NCBI GenBank assembly: GCA_017545185.1
Contig: JAFWQJ010000051.1
Coordinates: 1-64,000, forward strand
Direction: 5' to 3'
DNA length: 64,000 bases
DNA from: Oscillospiraceae bacterium
Lineage (GTDB): Bacteria > Bacillota > Clostridia > Oscillospirales > Ruminococcaceae
Part shown: positions 59,036 to 64,000 of the stretch, in pieces
Position numbering within the stretch: the stretch's first letter is position 1
How the letters are laid out: every line of letters begins with the position of its first letter
Program-made: the position numbers and the translations under genes
The notes under the pieces: model-generated
What the model was told of the DNA's origin: nothing
The model's database searches: none
The model's input: only the letters and a program-made list of their open reading frames with translations

Positions 59036-61180
59036 TCAGCTGACGGATTTGATCGTCATATAACGGTTTTCCAGAGCCTCTCCGGTCACGGCATCGACAT
59101 ATACTTTCGCTGCCACCTCACAGAGGATCGCGCTCCTCCCTGTGCCAAGCTCATAACGGTTGATCTTCGGATCGGAAATCAGATAGGCCATCCTTTCCTC
59201 CTCCAGAGAATAAACCACAAGCTTTGTATTCTCTCCGAACCGTTCAGAGGGCTGATACAGTACGTCCGGCAGATCCGGCAGAGCCTGCGCAGCCGCGTAT
59301 TCTTTTGCCGTGCTGACCGCATCTGCTTCCGCAATGCGCGGCGCAGCGATCGCCTTCGCAAGCTTTTCCTGCATATTCGCAGTCAAAAAGTCCGCGTCCG
59401 TTTCAAATGTGCCGTCAAGATAATTCCGGATATGCATCTCATAATGCTCCGGATCCAGCAGATAATCCTGATAATAGATCCAGAAATAGTATTGAAATCC
59501 GGTTATGACGGTTGCATCATTTTTTTCGTACAGATACGTCATACCGTGTGTTTCAAACGTAAACTGCGAGAAATCAAAATCCGGGACACGCGCCGTCACG
59601 GCATCCTGCATCTGACGCCGGAATGCTTCGTCCCGCTTATCGGCGGTCGTGCCGGTCAGTCTGAGCGTGACACCGGACTGCGCAAAACCTGTCTGCTGCT
59701 GAGCGCATAACACCTGTTTCAGCAGTGAAAGGTCAACGGCATTGATGACGCCGTCACCGTTCATGTCAGCCGCCTCCGGATCCGGAAGCGTCCGGTTCGG
59801 GCGCGCAGTCAGCCAGAAACTCAGGCAGCGCACATCCGCGATATTGACACTGTAATCCCTGTTCACATCGCCGGGCAGCTTTTCTGTATCCGGAACCAGC
59901 CAGCCGCCGTCATCGGTGATCAGGCAGAGCATGGCGATCGTGTTGCCGTAATAGGAATCCGCGCCGATATCCAGCACTTCTTTGCGGATCGCATCGTGAA
60001 ATTCCGTGTCGCCCGCTGCGGCCGCAGAGATCATCAGCGGCGCGGTGAAGCAGAGATCGCTGTAATCCGCAATCGCCCTTCCGCGCGTGAGCTCATAGCC
60101 CGCCATGATCTTTTCCGGGTCACCGCCGCATTGTTCCTTCATGAACGCATTGACCTTTTCCGCATAAGTCTGCGCCTCATCGTACCGGCTGTACGCATCC
60201 GGTTTGTTGAGCAGTGCCTCTGTTCCGATGCGCCACGGCGTCCGGCAGGCATTATAATAATAATTGCCGTCGTTCTGATCCTCAAGGAAATTTGCCTGCG
60301 CACCCACCCAGCTGCCGATGCCGACCGGGTTATAAATCAGAAAATCCGGCAGCAGCGGCGTTGCATAAAACGTGTAATGATCCCGGATCACATTCATAAT
60401 GCTTTCGTATACCTTGATCCAGTTCTGATCGCCGGTCACGGATGCAAACACCGGGAAATACTGCAGCGTGAAATCCGAGGAGCGCGTCGCATCGGTGAAC
60501 GGATAATTTTTGCTTCTCACATAGGTAGACATACCCGCTGCCCCGTTTCCGGGCGGGAATACGGATTCGTATGTCTGCTCCGGATCATGCGCCCAGTCGC
60601 CGAGCTGCGGCAGCCAGAACACCGGATTGATCTCGTATTTCATGATATCGCCGATCACAAGCTTTGCCGCGGACAGATAGTCGATCTCACCCGCGCTGCC
60701 CCAGACCTTATCCGCAAGCAGCAGCGCGTAAGCAATATCGAGGTCGCCGTCCGCTGCGGAATCCGCGCCCTCGGTGTCGATCAGCGCCTCGCCGTTGTCG
60801 CTCTGCTGCCACGCCATGAGATGCGGCCCGATGCTGCTCGGATGCGCAAGATAATACCGGTACATCCCGTCAAAGATCTCATGCGCCTCGCTGTCGTAAT
60901 CCGCCATGAGTGCGGCGATCAGCATTCCGTAGCCGTGCGCCTCGGAGACCGTCACCGCGACGGTTTCCTGTGCTTCTTCATAGGTCTGCTCCCCGTAGAA
61001 CACATAATACTGCGTTCCGTCCGTGACATAAGGATTCTGACGAAGATACGCTTGTTTCCATTCCGCATAATAGCTTTGTGTCTCGGCTGTCAATGTGTCC
61101 TCCTGTTCCGCCGCCGACGGCATCACGATCACTGTCAGTGCCGTCATGCAGCTGAGTGCTGCTGCAATGATTCTTTTCAT
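59036..61180 (-). CDS. Secreted GH8 glycoside hydrolase with type I dockerin and C-terminal domain, 714 aa
   Basis: Signal peptide (1-24). GH8 catalytic domain about 30-440: the general-acid motif VSEAHGYGML and DGDLDIAYALLLADKVWG are diagnostic. A complete type I dockerin (about 445-505) has two calcium loops (DVNRDYSVNIADV and DMNGDGVINAVDL). The last 200 residues are an unrecognised domain ending in a PepSY-like motif (VDAVTGEALENRYM). GH8 enzymes cleave cellulose, xylan, chitosan or related beta-1,4 glucans. The dockerin would mount it on a cohesin scaffold. ATG 61180 follows GGGGAGGG. Confidence 0.88.
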   Translation of the reverse strand: MKRIIAAALSCMTALTVIVMPSAAEQEDTLTAETQSYYAEWKQAYLRQNPYVTDGTQYYVFYGEQTYEEAQETVAVTVSEAHGYGMLIAALMADYDSEAHEIFDGMYRYYLAHPSSIGPHLMAWQQSDNGEALIDTEGADSAADGDLDIAYALLLADKVWGSAGEIDYLSAAKLVIGDIMKYEINPVFWLPQLGDWAHDPEQTYESVFPPGNGAAGMSTYVRSKNYPFTDATRSSDFTLQYFPVFASVTGDQNWIKVYESIMNVIRDHYTFYATPLLPDFLIYNPVGIGSWVGAQANFLEDQNDGNYYYNACRTPWRIGTEALLNKPDAYSRYDEAQTYAEKVNAFMKEQCGGDPEKIMAGYELTRGRAIADYSDLCFTAPLMISAAAAGDTEFHDAIRKEVLDIGADSYYGNTIAMLCLITDDGGWLVPDTEKLPGDVNRDYSVNIADVRCLSFWLTARPNRTLPDPEAADMNGDGVINAVDLSLLKQVLCAQQQTGFAQSGVTLRLTGTTADKRDEAFRRQMQDAVTARVPDFDFSQFTFETHGMTYLYEKNDATVITGFQYYFWIYYQDYLLDPEHYEMHIRNYLDGTFETDADFLTANMQEKLAKAIAAPRIAEADAVSTAKEYAAAQALPDLPDVLYQPSERFGENTKLVVYSLEEERMAYLISDPKINRYELGTGRSAILCEVAAKVYVDAVTGEALENRYMTIKSVS

Positions 61181-61228
61181 AGATATACCCTCCCCGTTCA
61201 AAATAGATTTGCTTCCCCCTGTGCTTTT

Positions 61229-61257
61229 ACTATAGCATAAAACAGATAAAATAGCAA
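61229..61257 (-). promoter_or_regulatory. Promoter of the GH8 gene
   Basis: On the minus strand TTGCTA (complement of 61252-61257), 17 bases, TATAGT (complement of 61229-61234). Confidence 0.6.
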
Positions 61258-61264
61258 GCTGAAA

Positions 61265-61303
61265 GCGAAAAAAACACCGCCCGGCTGATTTTGCGCCGGG
61301 CGG
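61265..61303 (-). terminator. Terminator of the dockerin gene
   Basis: CCGCCCGGC / GCCGGGCGG, 9-bp stem followed on the minus strand by TGTTTTTTT. Confidence 0.85.
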
Positions 61304-61321
61304 CTGTTTCGCAATATGCGG

Positions 61322-62476
61322 TCAGATTTTCTTCGCGATCTTTTTCAGGATGAGCTCGGTGTCGTCTGCTGTGACGCTGCCGTCGCCGTTGACGTCCGCA
61401 TTCTCCTTGCCCTGATCGGTGATGACGGCTTCTCTGTCCTCTGCGGCGAACCGTGCGGCAAGCACCGCGTCCGAGACATCGACGGAGCAGTCAAGGTTTG
61501 CGTCTCCGGTAACTGCAAGGCTGTTTTTGCCGAACATTTGTCCGGGCTCGCTTTCAAGCGATGTCGGCCATGCACAGGGCGACAGACCGAACTGTTCATA
61601 CAGCTCCATTGCAAGTGCAAAATGATCTGCAAACGAAATATCCTCCGGCGGGATTACCGCATAAAACGTATTGCCCCAGAGCAGTTCATGGTACCAGTAG
61701 CTGATGTCCAGCTTTTTGCCGAGCTCGCTGTCCTTGTCCGCGATGCTGACAAATTCGCATTCCGGATGATGCTTCCTGACCCAGGCTTCGATTGCCGCCC
61801 AGTCGTATGTTTTTCCTTCTTCCTGTTCCCTTTCTCTGATATACCCGTCCGCATCATAGACGGTCAGGAATCCGTGGTCGATCTCTTTATACTCCGCTGT
61901 CTCTCCCCATGTATAGAATGCGGAGATCAGTCCGGCTTCGGCCAGTTCATGCATCAGACTGTCCGCCCGTTCCTCTGTTCTCAGAGCTTCATCCCGTTCA
62001 GTGAGCAGATAAGTCCCCTTTGCGCATTCATAAGGCCTTTTCTCCGGAAAATACTTCTGCACAATTTCCTCCGCCTTCTGCTCCGCCGCGGTACGGTCTA
62101 TATCACTGCGCAGAACATACTGCAGCTTATCCTCTCGCATCGCTGCCAGATACATCAGATATTCATCAATATGCTGTGCCTCCTTGTGGATTTCGCCTGT
62201 TTCTGTATTCAGAACACTTTGCATCCAAACCGTGTCAAGATGATAGGTGCAGACATAATACGGCGTGTTCTCGTTCGTATCATTGGAACGCAATCTGTTC
62301 AGTACATAGCCCTTCATCCAGCCCTTGTCATCAAGTATCTGCAGCTGCTCGAGGTGATCGCCGTTCATATAGCCGAAAAGGTGGAACGGCAGATCTTCTG
62401 CAGAGACAGCCGGACAATTCGTGCAAAGCATCATCGCAGAAGCAAGCACGGCTGCGAATTTCATAAACTTTTTCAT
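61322..62476 (-). CDS. Secreted dockerin protein of unknown function, 384 aa
   Basis: Signal peptide (1-26, MKKFMKFAAVLASAMMLCTN). Residues 30-310 are not recognised. The C-terminal 65 residues are a type I dockerin with two calcium loops (DANLDCSVDVSDAVLAARF and DVNGDGSVTADDTELIL). It would join the same extracellular complex as the GH8 enzyme. Start follows AGGAGGAATTTCT. Confidence 0.82.
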   Translation of the reverse strand: MKKFMKFAAVLASAMMLCTNCPAVSAEDLPFHLFGYMNGDHLEQLQILDDKGWMKGYVLNRLRSNDTNENTPYYVCTYHLDTVWMQSVLNTETGEIHKEAQHIDEYLMYLAAMREDKLQYVLRSDIDRTAAEQKAEEIVQKYFPEKRPYECAKGTYLLTERDEALRTEERADSLMHELAEAGLISAFYTWGETAEYKEIDHGFLTVYDADGYIREREQEEGKTYDWAAIEAWVRKHHPECEFVSIADKDSELGKKLDISYWYHELLWGNTFYAVIPPEDISFADHFALAMELYEQFGLSPCAWPTSLESEPGQMFGKNSLAVTGDANLDCSVDVSDAVLAARFAAEDREAVITDQGKENADVNGDGSVTADDTELILKKIAKKI

Positions 62477-62530
62477 AGAAATTCCTCCTTCTTCGTTTTC
62501 AACTGCAAACCGCTTTGGATCCTATATATT

Positions 62531-62559
62531 ATTGTACATCAAACCGTTGTGGATGTCAA
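62531..62559 (-). promoter_or_regulatory. Promoter of the dockerin gene
   Basis: On the minus strand TTGACA (complement of 62554-62559), 17 bases, TACAAT (complement of 62531-62536). Confidence 0.65.
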
Positions 62560-62643
62560 TAGTTTTTTTGCTAAACAATATGAATCTTTTGCCTATTCCG
62601 ACGACACACAGCCAAATCCGCAAGATGCTCCCAAATAAAACAC

Positions 62644-62672
62644 TTGACAAACAGGCTGCTTCATGCTATGAT
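62644..62672 (+). promoter_or_regulatory. Promoter of a small RNA
   Basis: TTGACA (62644-62649), 17 bases, TATGAT (62667-62672). Confidence 0.65.
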
Positions 62673-62678
62673 AAAAAA

Positions 62679-62764
62679 GGCGCAAACCAATGCGCCGCAG
62701 GTCCATTGGTGAGCCTTCTTTACTTCGAGGGAAAAACAGTTCTGCATTTGCAGGGCTGTTTTTC
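62679..62764 (+). ncRNA. Candidate small RNA, about 85 nt
   Basis: Bounded by the promoter at 62644 and a terminator with stem AACAGTTCTGC / GCAGGGCTGTT (62735-62745 with 62750-62760) and a U-run. Inside, GGCGCA...TGCGCC forms a hairpin, and CCAAT (62687-62691) can pair with ATTGG (62705-62709), overlapping it as a pseudoknot or switch would. No coding frame with an RBS. No family recognised. It could also be a terminated leader of the downstream gene. Confidence 0.45.
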
Positions 62765-62797
62765 TTTGCGGCCGTTAAAATTTTCGCATTCCGCCCA

Positions 62798-62826
62798 TTG
62801 CAATTTTCTGCAGTATATGATATAAT
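62798..62826 (+). promoter_or_regulatory. Promoter of the paralogous gene pair
   Basis: TTGCAA (62798-62803), 17 bases, TATAAT (62821-62826). Confidence 0.6.
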
Positions 62827-62907
62827 AAAGTATATATGCGCTGCCGCGGCTGCGGCAGATACAGAAAGAAAACAAAAGAAAAGTCAGCAGCGAAAAAGGA
62901 TGATAAT

Positions 62908-63399
62908 ATGAAATTCATAGATCAGCTCAAGGCTGAGGTGCAGATCCACGGCGACATGGAGACCGATTTCCGCAGCCGCCGGTATCATCAGGCGCGGAAT
63001 ATCGCGGCCAAGTATGTCGATATGATCGAGGAGGAGGCACGCATCGCGGCGCGCAGCGGCAATTACGAGCGCGTCGAGCAGCGGGCGCTCATCAGCGGGT
63101 TCATCACGATCAGCGAGACCGATTTCGAGCAGCCCGTGCTGCAGACCGAGAAGAAAAAACGCTTCATGCACGGCAAGCGGAGCGTCGTTTCGCTGAACCC
63201 GGAGAACGAGCTGTTCGAGGTGTTCCTCTCCGCGCTCAGAAAGCTCTGCGAGGACGAGCAGATCATCCTGCATCCGTTTCAGGCGAAAATCCTGAACAAG
63301 GACGGCAAAACCTGCTATCATACGCTGCCCGTCACCCTGCAAAAGCCGAAAAAGGAGAAGATCCAGGCATTCGGCTTTCCGTATCAGATCGAGTTTTGA
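62908..63399 (+). CDS. Hypothetical protein, paralogue 1, 163 aa
   Basis: Unrecognised soluble protein. Helical start (FRSRRYHQARNIAAKYVDMI), a GFITISETDFEQPVL strand region, and a terminal FGFPYQIEF. It shares this plan with the next protein (GFPYQVRF end, GRDIAKAYIEVI helix, GFCRLEEHHFG), so the two arose by duplication. ATG 62908 follows AAAAGGATGATAAT; an upstream start at 62836 is less likely. Confidence 0.65.
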   Translation: MKFIDQLKAEVQIHGDMETDFRSRRYHQARNIAAKYVDMIEEEARIAARSGNYERVEQRALISGFITISETDFEQPVLQTEKKKRFMHGKRSVVSLNPENELFEVFLSALRKLCEDEQIILHPFQAKILNKDGKTCYHTLPVTLQKPKKEKIQAFGFPYQIEF

Positions 63400-63416
63400 G
63401 GAAGGGGGCAGCGGAA

Positions 63417-63920
63417 ATGGAACTCCGGACGGTACTGACCGAGACGCTGCGGCGGGATGCGAATTCGCACGAAGCCAAGCAGATCGACATTCAGAGCATT
63501 TATTTTCAGCAGGGCAGGGATATTGCAAAGGCATATATTGAAGTGATCAAAAGCTATGCGCGGCTGGATGCGAAGTCCGGCAAGTACGAGCAGGACGGCG
63601 ACTATGCCGTCGTATCGGGCTTCTGCCGGCTGGAGGAGCATCATTTCGGGGACGCGCTTCTGAAGCGCACGCAGAAGCTGAACTTCTGGACAGCAAAGTG
63701 GCATGAGACCGTTGCGCTCCGTGTCAAGCAGCGCGACCTGTTTGACGCGTTCTGCACAAGCTTTGCGGAGTTCTGCAAATCGGAGAATATCCGGATCGGG
63801 GAGCTCTGCGCGTTGGTGCGGACAAAGGACGGCAAACTGGAACAGCGGCCGTTCCCCGTAGAGACCGTCCTGCCGGAATATACGGAGGCGGTCGGCTTTC
63901 CGTATCAGGTCAGGTTCTGA
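63417..63920 (+). CDS. Hypothetical protein, paralogue 2, 167 aa
   Basis: Companion of the preceding gene, 17 bases after its stop, with GAAGGGGG as a likely ribosome-binding site. Same layout, no known domain. They may form a heterodimer or simply be a tandem duplication. Sequence beyond 63920 to the window end shows nothing assignable. Confidence 0.65.
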   Translation: MELRTVLTETLRRDANSHEAKQIDIQSIYFQQGRDIAKAYIEVIKSYARLDAKSGKYEQDGDYAVVSGFCRLEEHHFGDALLKRTQKLNFWTAKWHETVALRVKQRDLFDAFCTSFAEFCKSENIRIGELCALVRTKDGKLEQRPFPVETVLPEYTEAVGFPYQVRF

Positions 63921-64000
63921 CAGTTTTTTCCGGTCACGCCCCTGACGGGTTCAGATCAATTTCTTTCAAAGCATTGCAAAAGCGGCTGCGTCCCGCAAGG

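Overview
The window looks like a chromosome segment of a Ruminococcus-type gut Firmicute (Oscillospiraceae). The evidence is secreted proteins with type I dockerin repeats beside a family 8 glycoside hydrolase, an alpha/beta-type small acid-soluble spore protein (SASP), AGGAGG ribosome-binding sites and near-consensus TTGACA-N17-TATAAT promoters. All identifications come from reading the sequence; no database search was run.

Positions 1 to about 19.6 kb are an AT-richer accessory region resembling a mobilizable element whose left end lies outside the window. It has a HerA/VirB4-like ATPase, a resolvase-type serine recombinase, a small MobC-like protein and a short relaxase. It also carries an amidoligase / class II glutamine amidotransferase cassette and a second amidoligase. 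A long minus-strand operon (18.1 to 9.8 kb) holds a Ycf46-like AAA+ ATPase, Sel1-repeat proteins, a 342-residue alpha-helical protein, Cys-rich small proteins and a PP2C phosphatase, with a divergent XRE regulator. A probable noncoding RNA with 36-nt repeats and complementary ends lies at 9.36-9.64 kb. At 19.58 kb is a 13-codon remnant of a SASP gene whose intact relative is at 21.2 kb.

Positions 21.8-46.0 kb are the main feature. Enolase is followed by a three-gene ECF transporter. A 14-gene minus-strand operon then runs from 41.56 down to 26.28 kb and encodes a thiotemplate pathway: an EntE-type aryl-AMP ligase, an ArCP-Cy-A-PCP NRPS with a cysteine-like DLYN code, two free carrier proteins, a class II aaRS-like ligase, a PP-loop ATPase with zinc-ribbon and CxxC motifs, a KASIII-like enzyme lacking the usual His, a second AMP ligase, three thioesterase-like hydrolases (one with a Cys nucleophile), a GNAT, an Sfp-type PPTase and a membrane transporter. 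A divergent TetR gene and two half/full ABC transporters complete it. The motif GTTAGC-N4-GCTAAC occurs at the enolase promoter, twice at the biosynthetic operon promoter and before the ABC genes, so one TetR regulon probably joins them. Yersiniabactin/equibactin-like pieces suggest a thiazoline metallophore or related small molecule, but the rest of the set is not a standard siderophore pathway.

Positions 46-64 kb are ordinary chromosome: an ECF sigma factor with its anti-sigma factor, an XRE regulator, an Spx/ArsC-like protein, a 36-bp tandem repeat, a sigma/anti-sigma fusion gene, a membrane-anchored serine hydrolase, a beta-helix protein with a truncated dockerin, an esterase, two WYL regulators, the GH8-dockerin enzyme, another dockerin protein, a candidate small RNA and a pair of paralogous unknown genes.
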